A model generated the notes under the pieces. It was not told the DNA's origin, ran no database searches, and saw only the letters and a list, made by a program, of their open reading frames with translations. A stretch of DNA of 25,391 bases, taken from contig NW_003144623.1 of the NCBI RefSeq assembly GCF_000003605.2, forward strand, positions 1 through 25,391, written 5' to 3'. A program made the translations under genes and the position numbers. This DNA is from Saccoglossus kowalevskii. Lineage: Eukaryota > Hemichordata > Enteropneusta > Harrimaniidae. Shown here in pieces: positions 1 to 10,919 of this stretch; the stretch's first letter is position 1, and each line of letters starts with the position of its first letter.

Positions 1-1600
1 AGTTTCTGTAGCGTGTCTCTAGAAGTGATTTGTGGTATGTCTACATTCCATACAAGTTTCTGTAGCTTGTCCCTAGAACTGATTTGTGGTATGTGTCTAC
101 ATTGCATGCGAGTTTCTGTAGCTTGTCCCTAGAACTGATTTGTGGTATGTGTCTACATTCTATGCAAGTTTCTGCAGCTTGTCCCTAGAACTGATTTGTG
201 GTATGTGTCTACATTGCATGCAAGTTTCTGTAGCTTGTCCCTAGAACTGATTTGTGGTATGTGTCTACATTGCATGCAAGTTTCTGTAGCTTGTCTCTAG
301 AACTGATTTGTGCTATGTCTACATTGCATGCAAGTTTCTATAGCTTGTCCCTAGAACTGATTTGTGGTATGTGTCTACATTCCATGCAAGTTCCTATAGC
401 TTGTCCCTAGAACTGATTTGTGGTATGTGTCTACATTGCATGCAAGTTTCTGCAGCTTGTCCCTAGAACTGATTTGTGGTATGTGTCTACATTGCATGCA
501 AGTTTCTGTAGCTTGTCCCTAGAACTGATTTGTGGTATGTGTCTACATTGCATGCAAGTTTCTGCAGCTTGTCCCTAGAACTGATTTGTGGTATGTGTCT
601 ACATTGCATGCAAGTTTCTGCAGCTTGTCCCTAGAACTGATTTGTGGTATGTGTCTACATTCCATGCAAGTTTCTGCAGCTTGTCCCGAGAACTGATTTG
701 TGGTATGTCTACATTGCATGCAAGTTTCTGTAGCTTGTATCTAGAACTGATTTGTGGTATGTGTCTATATTGCATGCAAGTTTCTGTAGCTTGTCCCTAG
801 AACTGATTTGTGGTATGTGTCTACATTGCATGCAAGTTTCTGTAGCTTGTCTCTAGAACTGATTTGTGGTATGTCTACATTGCATGCAAGTTTCTATAGC
901 TTGTCCCTAGAACGGATTTGTAGTATGTGTCTACATTGCATGCAAGTTTCTGCAGCTTGTCCCTAGAACTGATTTGTGGTATGTGTCTACATTCCATGCA
1001 AGTTTCTGTAGCTTGTCTCTAGAACTGATTTGTGGTATGTGTCTACATTGCATGCAAGTTTCTGTAGCTTGTCCCTAGAACTGATTTGTGGTATGTGTCT
1101 ACATTGCATGCAAGTTTCTGTAGCTTGTCCCTAGAACTGATTTGTGGTATTTCTACATTCCATGCAAGTTTCTGTAGCTTGTCCCTAGAACTGATTTGTG
1201 GCATATGTCTACATTGCATACAAGTTTCTGGAGCTTGTTCCTAGAACTGATTTGTGGTATGTGTCTACATTGCATGCAAGTTTCTGAAGCTTGTCCCTAG
1301 AACTGATTTGTGGTATGTGTCTACATTGCATGCAAGTTTCTGCAGCTTGTCTCTAGAACTGATCTGTGGTATGTGTCTACATTGCATGCACGTTTCAGCA
1401 GCTTGTCCCTAGAACTGATTTGTGGTATGTGTCTACATTCCCTGCAAGTTTCTGCAGCTTGTCTCGAGAACTGATTTGTGGTATGTCTACATTCCATGCA
1501 AGTTTCTGTAGCTTGTCCCTAGAACTGATTTGTGGTATGTGTCTACATTCCATGCAAGTTTCTGTAGCTTGTCCCTAGAACTGATTTGTGTTGTGTGTCT
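1..1600 (+). repeat. Segment I: nearly uniform 56-bp type A monomers
   Basis: This stretch is dominated by 56-bp monomers with GTATGTGTCTAC and either GCATGCA or CCATGCA. TGTAG is common at the site that is mostly TGCAG in the neighbouring segment. A few 54-bp monomers occur, as at about 305-330, 700 and 870, where one TG dinucleotide is missing. Individual variants recur in segment III: TGCTATGTC at 311 and again at 7370, and TCTATAGC at 893 and again at 7396, 8232, 8512 and 9844. Segments I and III therefore look like parts of one sequence domain. The boundary with segment II is gradual and was placed before the first 53-bp monomer, near 1640. No gene is seen. Confidence 0.8.
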
Positions 1601-2136
1601 ACATTCCATGCAAGTTTCAGCAGCTTGTCCCTAGAACTGGTTTGTCTATGTCTACATTGCATGCAAGTTTCTGCAGCTTGTCCCTAGAACTGATTTGTGG
1701 TATTTCTACATTCCATACAAGTTTCTGCAGCTTGTCCATAGAACTGATTTGTAGTATGTGTCTACATTGCATGCAAGTTTCTGCAGCTTGTCCCTAGAAC
1801 TGATTTGTGGTATGTGTCTACATTGCATGCAAGTTTCTGCAGCTTGTCCCTAGAACTGATTTGTGGTATGTGTCTACATTCCATGCAAGTTTCTGCAGCT
1901 TGTCCCTAGAACTGATTTGTGGTATTTCTACATTCCATACAAGTTTCTGCAGCTTGTCCCTAGAACTGATTTGTGGTATGACAAAATTTCCATGCAAGTT
2001 TCTGCAGCTTGTCCTAGAACTGATTTGTAGTATGTGTCTACATTGCATGCAAGTTTCTGCAGCTTGTGCCGAGAACTGATTTGTGGTATTTCTACATTCC
2101 ATACAAGTTTCTGTAGCTTGTCCCTAGAACTGATTT

Positions 2137-2466
2137 GTGGTATGTGTCTACATTGCATGCAAGTTTCTGCAGCTTGTCTCTAGAACTGATTTGTGGTATG
2201 TGTCTACATTGCATGCAAGTTTGTGCAGCTTGTCCCTAGACCTGAATTGTGGTATTTCTACATTCCATACAAGTTTCTGCAGCTTGTCCCTAGAACTGAT
2301 TTGTGGGATGTGTCAATATTCCATGCAAGTTTCTGCAGCTTGTCCCTAGAACTGATTTGTGGTATTTCTACATTCCATACAAGTTTCTGCAGCTTGTCCC
2401 TAGAACGGATTTGTAGTATATGTCTACATTGCATGCAAGTTTCTGCAGCTTGTCCCGTGAACTGAT
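2137..2466 (+). repeat. 330-bp six-monomer HOR, copy 1
   Basis: The unit is six monomers alternating 56 and 54 bp. It includes CCTGAATTGTGG, GGGATGTGTCAATATTCC, and AACGGATTTGTAGTATATG, all rare elsewhere. It is directly followed by a second copy. Confidence 0.82.
2328..2381 (+). repeat. Exemplar type B monomer (54 bp)
   Basis: The class is defined by linked changes: GTATTTCTAC instead of GTATGTGTCTAC, which is two bases shorter, and ATTCCATACA instead of ATTGCATGCA. The changes nearly always travel together, so this is a true subfamily and not random noise. The palindrome of type A is destroyed. It is abundant in segments II and IV and rare in I and III. Confidence 0.88.
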
Positions 2467-2796
2467 TTGTGGTATGTCTACATTCCATGCAAGTTTCTGC
2501 AGCTTGTCTCTAGAACTGATTTGTGGTATGTGTCTTCATTGCATGCAAGTTTCTGCAGCTTGTCCCTAGACCTGAATTGTGGTATTTCTACATTCCATAC
2601 AAGTTTCTGCAGCTTGTCCCTAGAACTGATTTGTGGGATGTGTCAATATTCCATGCAAGTTTCTGCAGCTTGTCCCTAGAACTGATTTGTGGTATTTCTA
2701 CATTCCATACAAGTTTCTGCAGCTTGTCCTTAGAACGGATTTGTAGTATATGTCTACATTGCATGCAAGTTTCTGCAGCTTGTCCCGTGAACTGAT
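2467..2796 (+). repeat. 330-bp six-monomer HOR, copy 2 (tandem)
   Basis: It matches the preceding 330 bp at an exact offset of 330, with only scattered substitutions such as GTGTCTTCATTGC and CCTTAGAACGG. The first monomer differs, having CCATGCA and a 54-bp length. Confidence 0.82.
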
Positions 2797-3761
2797 TTGT
2801 GGTATGTCTACATTCCATGCAAGTTTCTGTAGCTTGTTCCTAGAACTGATTTGTGGTATGTGTCTACATTGCATGCAAGTTTCTGTAGCTTGTCTCTAGA
2901 ACTGATTTGTGGTATGTGTCTACATTGCATGCAAGTTTCTGCAGCTTGTCCCTAGAACTGACTTGTGGTATGTCTACATTCCATAAAGTTTCTGCAGCTT
3001 GTCCCTAGAACTGATTTGCCTATGTCTACATTGCATGTAAGTTTCTGCAGCTTGTCCCTAGAACTGATTTGTGGTATGTGTCTCCATTGCATGCAACATT
3101 CTGCAGCTTGTTCCTAGAACTGATTTGTGGTATTTCTACATTCCATACAAGTTTCTGCAGCTTGTCCCCAGAACTGATTTGTGGTATGTGTCTACATTGC
3201 ATGCAACTTTCTGCAGCTTGTCCCTAGAACTGATTTGTGGTATTTCTACATTCCATACAAGTTTCTGCAGCTTGTTCCTAGAACTGATTTGTAGTATGTG
3301 TCTACACTGCATGCAAGTTTCTGTAGCTTGTCCCTAGAACTGATTTGTGGTATGTGTCTACATTGCATGCAAGTTTTTACAACTTTTCCCTAGAACTGAT
3401 TTGTGGTATGTGTCTACATTGCATGCAACTTTCTGCAGCTTGTCCCTAGAACTGATTTGTGGTATTTCTACATTCCATACAAATTTCTGCAGCTTGTCCC
3501 TAGAACTGATTTGTCTATGTCTACATTCCATGCAAGTTTGTGTAGCTTGTCCCGCGAACTGATTTGTGGTGTGTGTCTACATTACATGCACGTTTCTGCA
3601 GCTTGTCCCTAGAACTGATTTGTCTATGTCTACATTCCATGCAAGTTTCTGCAGCTTGTCTCTAGAACTGATTTGTGGTATGACAACATTCCATGCAAGT
3701 TTCTGCAGCTTGTCCTAGAACTGATTTGTAGTATGTGTCTACATTGCATGCAAGTTTCTGC

Positions 3762-5524
3762 AGCTTGTGCCGAGAACTGATTTGTGGTATGTGTCTACAT
3801 TGCATGCAAGTTTTTACAACTTTTCCCTAGAACTGATTTGTGGTATGTGTCTACATTGCATGCAACTTTCTGCAGCTTGTCTCTAGAACTGATTTGTGGT
3901 ATGTGTCTACATTGCATGCAAGTTTCTGCAGCTTGTCCCTAGACCTGAATTGTGGTATTTCTACATTCCATACAAGTTTCTGCAGCTTGTCCCTAGAACT
4001 GATTTGTGGGATGTGTCAATATTCCATGCAAGTTTCTGCAGCTTGTCCCTAGAACTGATTTGTGGTATTTCTACATTCCATACAAGTTTCTGCAGCTTGT
4101 CCCTAGAACGGATTTGTAGTATATGTCTACATTGCATGCAAGTTTCTGCAGCTTGTCCCGTGAACTGATTTGTGGTATGTCTACATTCCATGCAAGTTTC
4201 TGTAGCTTGTTCCTAGAACTGATTTGTGGTATGTGTCTACATTGCATGCAAGTTTCTGCAGCTTGTCTCTAGAACTGATTTGTGGTATGTGTCTACATTG
4301 CATACAAGTTTCTGCAGCTTGTCCCTAGAACTGAATTGTGGTATGTGTCTACATTGCATACAAGTTTCTGCAGCTTGTCCCTAGATCTGATTTGTGGTAT
4401 ATCTACATTCCATGCAAGTTTCTGCAGCTTGTCCCTAGAACTTGATTTTGTGGTATGTGTCTACATTGCATGCAAGTTTCTGCAGCTTGTCCCTAGAACT
4501 GACTTGTGGTATGTCTACATTCCATACAAGTTTCTGCAGCTTGTCCCTAAACCTGATTTGTCTATGTCTACATTGCATGTAAGTTTCTGCAGCTTGTCCC
4601 TAGAACTGATTTGTGGTATGTGTCTACATTGCATGCAACATTCTGCAGCTTGTTCCTAGAACTGATTTGTGGTATTTCTACATTCCATACAAGTTTCTGC
4701 AGCTTGTCCCTAGAACTGATTTGTGGTATGTGTCTACATTGCATGCAACTTTCTGCAGCTTGTCCCTAGAACTGATTTGTGGTATTTCTACATTCCATAC
4801 AAGTTTCTGCAGCTTGTTCCTAGAACTGATTTGTAGTATGTGTCTACATTGCATGCAAGTTTCTGTAGCTTGTCCCTAGAACTGATTTGTGGTATGTGTC
4901 TACATTGCATGCAAGTTTTTGCAACTTTTCCCTAGAACTGATTTGTGGTATGTGTCTACATTGCATGCAACTTTCTGCAGCTTGTCCCTAGAACTGATTT
5001 GTGGTATTTCTACATTCCATACAAATTTCTGCAGCTTGTCCCTAGAACTGATTTGTCTATGTCTACATTCCATGCAAGTTTGTGTAGCTTGTCCCGAGAA
5101 CTGATTTGTGGTGTGTGTCTACATTACATGCACGTTTCTGCAGCTTGTCCCTAGAACTGATTTGTCTATGTCTACATTCCATGCAAGTTTGTGTAGCTTG
5201 TCCATAGAACTGATTTGTGGTATGTATCTACATTACATGCAAGTTTCTGCAGCTTGTCCTAGAACTGATTTGTGGTATGTATCTACATTGCATGCAAGTT
5301 TCTGCAGCTTGTCCCTAGAACTGATTTGTGGTATGTGTCTACATTGCATGCAAGTTTCTGCAGCTTGTCCCTAGAACTGATTTGTGGTATTTCTACATTC
5401 CATACAAGTTTCTGCAGATTGTCCCTGGAACTGATTTGTGGTATGTCAACATTCCATGCAAGTTTCTGCAGCTTGTCCAAGAACTGATTTGTAGTATGTG
5501 TCTACATTGCATGCAAGTTTCTGC
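3762..5524 (+). repeat. HOR unit 2 of segment II (about 1.76 kb)
   Basis: It repeats the variant order of the previous unit. The offset is 1,373 bp in its first part (CCTGAATTGTGG at 2571 and 3944) and 1,542 bp in its second part (3071 and 4613; 3403 and 4945). The change of 169 bp means about three monomers were gained, near 4300-4460, or lost from the other copy. One copy has AACTTGATTTTGTGG near 4440, an oddly lengthened monomer inside that region. Confidence 0.75.
3840..4169 (+). repeat. 330-bp six-monomer HOR, dispersed copy 3
   Basis: It matches copy 2 at an offset of 1,373 bp, including GGGATGTGTCAATATTCC and AACGGATTTGTAG. It stands alone here rather than as a tandem pair, so the doubling seen at 2137-2796 is specific to HOR unit 1. 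Confidence 0.8.
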
Positions 5525-5730
5525 AGCTTGTGCCGAGAACTGATTTGTGGTATTTCTACATTCCATACAAGTTTCTGTAGCTTGTCCCTAGAACTGATTT
5601 GTGGTATGTGTCTACATTGCATGCAAGTTTCTGCAGCTTGTCTCTAGAACTGATTTGTGGTATGTGTCTACATTGCATGCAAGTTTCTGCAGCTTGTCCC
5701 TAGACCTGAATTGTGGTATGTGTCTACATT
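5525..5730 (+). repeat. Partial third copy of the segment II HOR
   Basis: It starts with the TGCCGAGAAC variant, then follows the same order of monomers as after 2061: type B, type A, a TCTCTAGAAC monomer and the CCTGAATTGTGG monomer at 5705. The expected type B monomer does not follow; type A with TTTCAGCAGC appears instead, so the copy is cut off here by another arrangement. Confidence 0.7.
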
Positions 5731-6025
5731 GCATGCAAGTTTCAGCAGCTTGTCCCTAGAACTGATTTGTCTATGTGTCTACATTGCATGCAAGTTTCTG
5801 CAGCTTGTCCCTAGAACTGATTTGTCTATGTCTACATTGCATGCAAGTTTCTGCAGCTTGTCCCTAGAACTGATTTATGGTATGTCTACATTCTATGCAA
5901 GTTTCTGCAGCTTGTCCCTAGAACTGACTTGTGGTATGTGTCTACATTGCATACAAGTTTCTGCAGCTTGTCCCTAGAACTGATTTGTGGTATTTCTACA
6001 TTCCATGCAAGTTTCTACAGCTTGT

Positions 6026-6380
6026 CCCTGGAACTCATTTGTGGTATGTGTCTACATTGCATGCAAGTTTCTGCAGCTTGTCCCTAGAACTGATTTGTCT
6101 ATGTCTACATTGAGTGCAAGTTTCTGCAGCTTGTCCCTAGAACTGATTTATGGTATGTCTACATTCCATACAAGTTTCTGCAGCTTGTCCCTAGAACTGA
6201 TTTGTGGTATGTATCTACATTCCATACAAGTTTCTGCAGCTTGTCCCTCGAACTGATTTGTGGTATGTGTCTACATTGCATGCAAGTTTCTGCAGCTTGT
6301 CCCTAGAACTGATTTGTCTATGTCTACATTCCATGCAAGTTTGTGTAGCTTGTCCAAAGAACTGATTTGTGGTATGTATC
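6026..6380 (+). repeat. Segment IV-type block at the end of segment II
   Basis: The variant order CCCTGGAACTCATTTG, type C, GATTTATGGTATG, type E, CCCTCGAACTG, type C, GTCCAAAGAAC is the same as at 19751-20105, at a constant offset of 13,725 bp (checked at three markers). From 6354 to about 6640 it instead follows 15846-16132 at an offset of 9,492 bp. This links the two HOR domains that flank segment III. Confidence 0.75.
6285..6337 (+). repeat. Exemplar type C monomer (53 bp)
   Basis: TTTGTGGTATGTGTC is replaced by TTTGTCTATGTC, a net loss of three bases against type A. Most copies end in CCATGCA and some in GCATGCA. It is found only in segments II and IV. Downstream of several copies the next monomer carries TTTGTGTAGC, another linked variant, as at 6338, 14229 and 20062. 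Confidence 0.85.
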
Positions 6381-6837
6381 TGCATTGCATGCAAGTTTCT
6401 GCAGATTGTCCCTAGAACTGATTTGTGGTATTTCTACATTGCATACAAGTTTCTGCAGCTTGTCCCTAGAACTGATTTGTGATATGTGTCTACATTGCAT
6501 GCAAGTTTCTGAAGCTTGTCCCTATAACTGATTTGTGGTATTTCTACATTCCATACAAGTTTCTGCAGCTTGTCCCTAGAACTGATTTGTGGTATGGGTC
6601 TACATTCCATGCAAGTTTCAGCAGCTTGTCCCTAGAACTGATTAGTGGTATGTGTCTACATTGCATGCAAGTTTTTGTAGCTTGTCTCTAGAACTGATTT
6701 GTGGTATGTGTCTACATTGCATGCAAGTTTCTGCAGCTTGTCCCTAGAACTGATTTGTGGTATGTGTCTACATTCCATGCAAGTTTCTGTAGCTTGTCCT
6801 TAGAACTGATTTGTGGTATGTGTCTACATTGCATGCA

Positions 6838-6893
6838 AGTTTCTGCAGCTTGTCCCTAGAACTGATTTGTGGTATGTGTCTACATTGCATGCA
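6838..6893 (+). repeat. Exemplar type A monomer (56 bp)
   Basis: This copy matches the consensus of the commonest class. It has CTGCAG (a PstI site) near its start, CCCTAGAAC in the middle, GTATGTGTCTAC, and ends in ATTGCATGCA, which contains GCATGC (an SphI site). Together with the next two bases, the end forms the 10-bp palindrome TTGCATGCAA. Where the variant TCTCTAGAAC replaces TCCCTAGAAC, an XbaI site (TCTAGA) appears. Confidence 0.9.
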
Positions 6894-6894
6894 A
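6885..6894. other. Exemplar 10-bp perfect palindrome TTGCATGCAA at monomer junctions
   Basis: In type A arrays the end of one monomer and the start of the next give TTGCATGCAA, its own reverse complement, with an alternating purine-pyrimidine core TGCATGCA. It recurs in most type A units, typically 56 bp apart. Types B, D and E lack it because the G of TTGC is C. A binding role is not shown; this is a sequence property only. Confidence 0.8.
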
Positions 6895-8633
6895 GTTTCT
6901 GCAGCTTGTCCCTAGAACTGATTTGTGGTATATCTACATTGCATGCAAGTTTCTGTAGCTTGTCCCAAGAACTGATTTGTGGTATGTCTACATTGCATGC
7001 AAGTTTCTGTAGCTTGTCCCTAGAACTGATTTGTGGTATGTGTCTACATTGCATGCAAGTTTCTGCAGCTTGTCCCTAGAACTGATTTGTGGTATGTGTC
7101 TACATTGTATGTAAGTTTATGTAGCTTGTCCCTAGAACTGATTTGTGGTATGTGTCTACATTGCATGCAAGTTTCTGTAGCTTGTCCCTAGAACTGATTT
7201 GTGGTATGTGTCTACATTGCATGCAAGTTTCTGTAGCTTGTCCCTAGAACTGATTTGTGGTATGTGTCTACATTGCATGCAAGTTTCTGTAGCTTGTCCC
7301 TAGAACTGATTTGTGGTATGTGTCTACATTGCATGCAAGTTTCTGTAGCTTGTCTCTAGAACTGATTTGTGCTATGTCTACATTGCATGCAAGTTTCTAT
7401 AGCTTGTCCCTAGAACTGATTTGTAGTATGTGTCTACATTGCATGCAAGTTTCTGCAGCTTGTCCCTAGAACTGATTTGTGGTATGTGTCTACATTCCAT
7501 GCAAGATTCTGTAGCTTGTCTCTAGAACTGATTTGTGGTATGTGTCTACATTGCATGAAAGTTTCTGTAGCTTGTCTCTAGAACTGATTTGTGGTATTTC
7601 TACATTCCATACAAGTTTCTGCAGCTTGTCCCTAGAACTGATTTGTGGTATGTGTCTACATTGCATGCAAGTTTCTGTAGCTCGTCCCTAGAACTGATTT
7701 GTGGTATGTGTCTACATTGCATGCAAGTTTCTGCAGCTTGTCCCTAGAACTGATTTGTGGTATGTGTCTACATTGCATGCAAGTTACTGTATCTTGTCCC
7801 TAGAACTGATTTGTGGTATGTGTCTACATTGCATGCCAGTTTTCTGTATCTTGTCCCTAGAACTGATTTGTGGTATGTGTCTACATTGCATGCAAGTTTC
7901 TGTAGCTTGTCCGTAGAACTGATTTGTGGTATGTCTACATTGCATGCAAGTTTCTGTAGCTTGTCTCTAGAACTGATTTGTGGTATGTGTCTACATTTGC
8001 ATGCAAGTTTCTGCAGCTTGTCCCTAGAACTGATTTGTGGTATGTGTCTACATTCCATGCAAGTTTCTGTAGCTTGTCCCTAGAACTGATTTGTGGTATG
8101 TGTCTACATTGCATGCAAGTTTCTGTAGCTTGTCCCTAGAACTGATTTGTGGTATGTGTCTACATTGCATGCAAGTTTCTGTAGCTTGTCTCTAGAACTG
8201 ATTTGTGGTATGTCTACATTGCATGCAAGTTTCTATAGCTTGTCCCTAGAACTGATTTGTAGTATGTGTCTACATTGCATGCAAGTTTCTGTAGCTTGTC
8301 CCTAGAACTGATTTGTGGTATGTGTCTACATTGCATGCAAGTTTCTGTAGCTTGTCCCTAGAACTGATTTGTGGTATGTGTCTACATTGCATGCAAGTTT
8401 CTGCAGCTTGTCCCTAGAACTGATTTGTGGTATGAGTCTTCATTGCATGCAAGTTTCTGTAGCTCGTCCCTAGAACTGATTTGTGGTATGTGTCTACATT
8501 GCATGCAAGTTTCTATAGCTTGTCCCTAGAACTGATTTGTAGTATGTGTCTACATTGCATGCAAGTTTCTGCAGCTTGTCCCTAGAACTGATTTGTGGTA
8601 TGTGTCTACATTGCATGCAAGTTTCTGTAGCTT

Positions 8634-8911
8634 GTCCGTAGAACTGATTTGTGGTATGTCTACATTGCAAGCAAGTTTCTGTAGCTTGTCTCTAGAACTG
8701 ATTTGTGGTATGTGTCTACATTGCATGCAAGTTTCTGCAGCTTGTCCCTAGAACTGATTTGTGGTATGTGTCTACATTCCATGCAAGTTTCTGTAGCTTG
8801 TCCCTAGAACTGATTTGTGGTATGTGTCTACATTGCATGCAAGTTACTGTAGCTTGTCCCTAGAACTGATTTGTGGTATGTGTCTACATTGCATGCAAGT
8901 TTCTGTAGCTT
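8634..8911 (+). repeat. 278-bp five-monomer repeat marked by GTCCGTAG
   Basis: GTCCGTAGAAC occurs at 7909, 8634 and 8912. From 8634 and from 8912 the monomers follow in the same order (54-bp monomer, TCTCTAGAAC, TGCAG monomer), giving a 278-bp repeat of four 56-bp and one 54-bp monomers. The block after 7909 is a more distant copy, preceded like 8634-8911 by a monomer with AAGTTACTGTA. Confidence 0.65.
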
Positions 8912-10680
8912 GTCCGTAGAACTGATTTGTGGTATGTCTACATTGCATGCAAGTTTCTGTAGCTTGTCTCTAGAACTGATTTGTGGTATGTGTCTACATT
9001 GCATGCAAGTTTCTGCAGCTTGTCCCTAGAACTGATTTGTGGTATGTGTCTACATTGCATGCAAGTTTCTGTAGCTTGTCCCTAGAACTGATTTGTGGTA
9101 TTTCTACATTCCATGCACGTTTCTGTAGCTTGTCTCTAGAACTGATTTGTGGTATGTGTCTACATTGCATGCAAGTTTCTGCAGCATGTCCCTAGAACTG
9201 ATTTGTGGTATGTGTCTACATTCCATGCAAGTTTCTGTAGCTTGTCCCTAGAACTGATTTGTGGTATTTGTCTACATTGCATGCAAGTTTCTGTAGCTTG
9301 TCCTTAGAACTGATTTGTGGTATGTCTACATTCCATGCAAGTTTCTGTAGCTTGTCCCTAGAACTGATTTGTGGTATGTGTCTACATTGCATGCAAGTTT
9401 CTGCAGCTTGTCCCTAGAACTGATTTGTGGTATGTGTCTACATTCCATGCAAGTTTCTGTAGCTTGTTTCTAGAACTGATTTGTGGTATGTGTCTACATT
9501 GCATGCAAGTTTCTGTAGCTTGTCCCTAGAACTGAATTGTGGTATGTGTCTACATTGCATGCAAGTTTCTGTAGCTTGTCCCTAGAACTGATTTGTGGTA
9601 TTTGTACATTCCATGCAAGTTTCTGTAGCTGGTCTCTAGAACTGATTTGTGGTACGTGTCTACATTGCATGCAAGTTTCTGCAGTTTGTCCCTAGATCTG
9701 ATTTGTGGTATGTGTCTACATTGCATGCAAGTTTCTGTAGCTTGTCCCTAGAACTGATTTGTGGTATGTGTCTACATTGCATGCAAGTTTCTGTAGCTTG
9801 TCTCTAGAACTGATTTGTGGTATGTCTACATTGCATGCAATTTTCTATAGCTTGTCCCTAGAACTGATTTGTAGTATGTGTCTACATTGCATGCAAGTTT
9901 CTGCAGCTTGTCCCTAGAACTGATTTGTGGTATGTGTCTACATTCCATGCAAGATTCGGTAGCTTGTCTCTAGAACTGATTTGTGGTATGTGTCTTCATT
10001 GCATGCAAGTTTCTGTAGCTTGTCCCTAGAACTGATTTGTGGTATGTGTCTACATTGCATGCAAGTTTCTGTAGCTTGTCCCTAGAACTGATTTGTGGTA
10101 TGTGTCTACATTGCATGCAAGTTTCTGTAGCTTGTCCCTAGAACTGATTTGTGGTATTTCTACATTCCATGCAAGTTTCTGTAGCTTGTCTCTAGAACTG
10201 ATTTGTGGTATGTGTCCACATTGCATGCAAGTTTCTGCAGCTTGTCCATAGAACTGATTCGTGGTATGTGTCTACATTGTATATAAGTTTATGTAGCTTG
10301 TCCCTAGAACTGATTTGTGGTATGTGTCTACATTGCATGCAAGTTTCTGCAGCTTGTCCCTAGAACTGATTTGTGGTATGTGTCTACATTGCATGCAAAT
10401 TTCTGTAGGCTTGTCTCTAGAACTGATTTGTGGTATGTGTCTACATTCCATGCAAGTTTCTGCAGCTTGTCTCTAGAACTGATTTGTGGTATGTGTCTAC
10501 ATTCCATGCAAGTTTCTGTAGCTTGTCCCTAGAACTGATTAGTGGTATGTGTCTACATTGCATGCAAGTTTCTGCAGCTTGTCCCTAGAACTGATTTGTG
10601 GTATGTGTCTACATTGCATGCAAGTTTCTGCAGCTTGTCCCTAGAACTGATTTGTGGTATGTGTCTACATTGCATGCAAG

Positions 10681-10910
10681 ATTCTGTAGCTTGTCCCTAG
10701 AATTGATTTGTGGTATGTGTCTACATTGCATGCAAGTTTCTGTAGCTTGTCTTTAGAACTGATTTGTGGTATTTCTACATTCCATACAAGTTTCTGCAGC
10801 TTGTCCCTAGAATTGATTTGTGGTATGTGTCTACATTGCATGCAATTTTCTGCAGCTTGTCCCTAGAACTGATTTGTGGTATGCGTCAACATTGCATGCA
10901 AGTTTCTGTA
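10681..10910 (+). repeat. 230-bp block shared with 12802-13031
   Basis: Offset 2,121 bp. Shared variants are CCCTAGAATTG, TCTTTAGAAC (10750 and 12871), a lone type B monomer, ATGCAATTTTCTG and GTATGCGTCAAC. It directly precedes the first 690-bp block, and its partner directly follows the second, so segment III carries this block on both outer sides. Confidence 0.78.
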
Positions 10911-10919
10911 GCTTGTCCC

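Larger units (their letters stand above)
2061..3761 (+). repeat. HOR unit 1 of segment II (about 1.70 kb)
   Basis: The unit is bounded by two copies of the rare variant AGCTTGTGCCGAGAAC (2061 and 3762). Inside are the 330-bp six-monomer pair, the AACGGATTTGTAGTATATG and CCCGTGAACTG markers, the ATGCAACATTC variant near 3091, and the TTTTTACAACTTTTCCC variant near 3374. The order of these variants is repeated in the next unit. The boundaries are marker positions chosen for convenience, because a tandem HOR has no natural start. Confidence 0.78.
1601..6640 (+). repeat. Segment II: mixed monomer classes in higher-order repeats
   Basis: Types A, B (GTATTTCTAC with CCATACA) and C (TTTGTCTATGTC) alternate in a repeated order, and TGCAG replaces TGTAG in most monomers. 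Rare markers recur at fixed spacing: CTTGTGCCGAGAAC near 2061, 3762 and 5525; CCTGAATTGTGG at 2241, 2571, 3944 and 5705. This shows a higher-order unit of about 1.7 kb with an internal 330-bp six-monomer unit. From about 6026 to 6640 the order of variants matches segment IV rather than the earlier part of segment II. The right border is drawn at the monomer with GATTAGTGG (6643), where the match to segment IV stops. No gene is seen. Confidence 0.8.
6740..7170 (+). repeat. 430-bp block shared with 11531-11961
   Basis: At an offset of 4,791 bp the two regions share the order type A, type A, GTATATCTACATTGC, GTCCCAAGAAC, type A, then TTGTATGTAAGTTTATG (7105 and 11896). One copy lies at the left border of segment III and the other deep inside it. 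Confidence 0.78.

Noticed and set aside
4282..4659. An open frame of about 125 codons on the + strand, and a similar one at 19604-19981
   Set aside because: They encode only the translated monomer in shifting phases, start at GTG inside the repeat, and have equal counterparts in other frames and on the other strand. No codon bias, domain or signal separates them from the array.
6838..6893. A 28-bp half-unit within the monomer, suggesting origin from a dimer
   Set aside because: The two halves share only TGTC and scattered bases when aligned, no more than expected by chance.
7768..8058. Open frames of 75-102 codons on the - strand starting with ATG in the palindrome region
   Set aside because: Every type A or B monomer supplies the same ATG and open phases in reverse, so the frames are expected from the repeat itself.
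10393..10400. Functional Oct/POU binding sites from ATGCAAAT
   Set aside because: Only five copies in about 460 monomers, one substitution from the consensus and partly copies of each other; no gene nearby.
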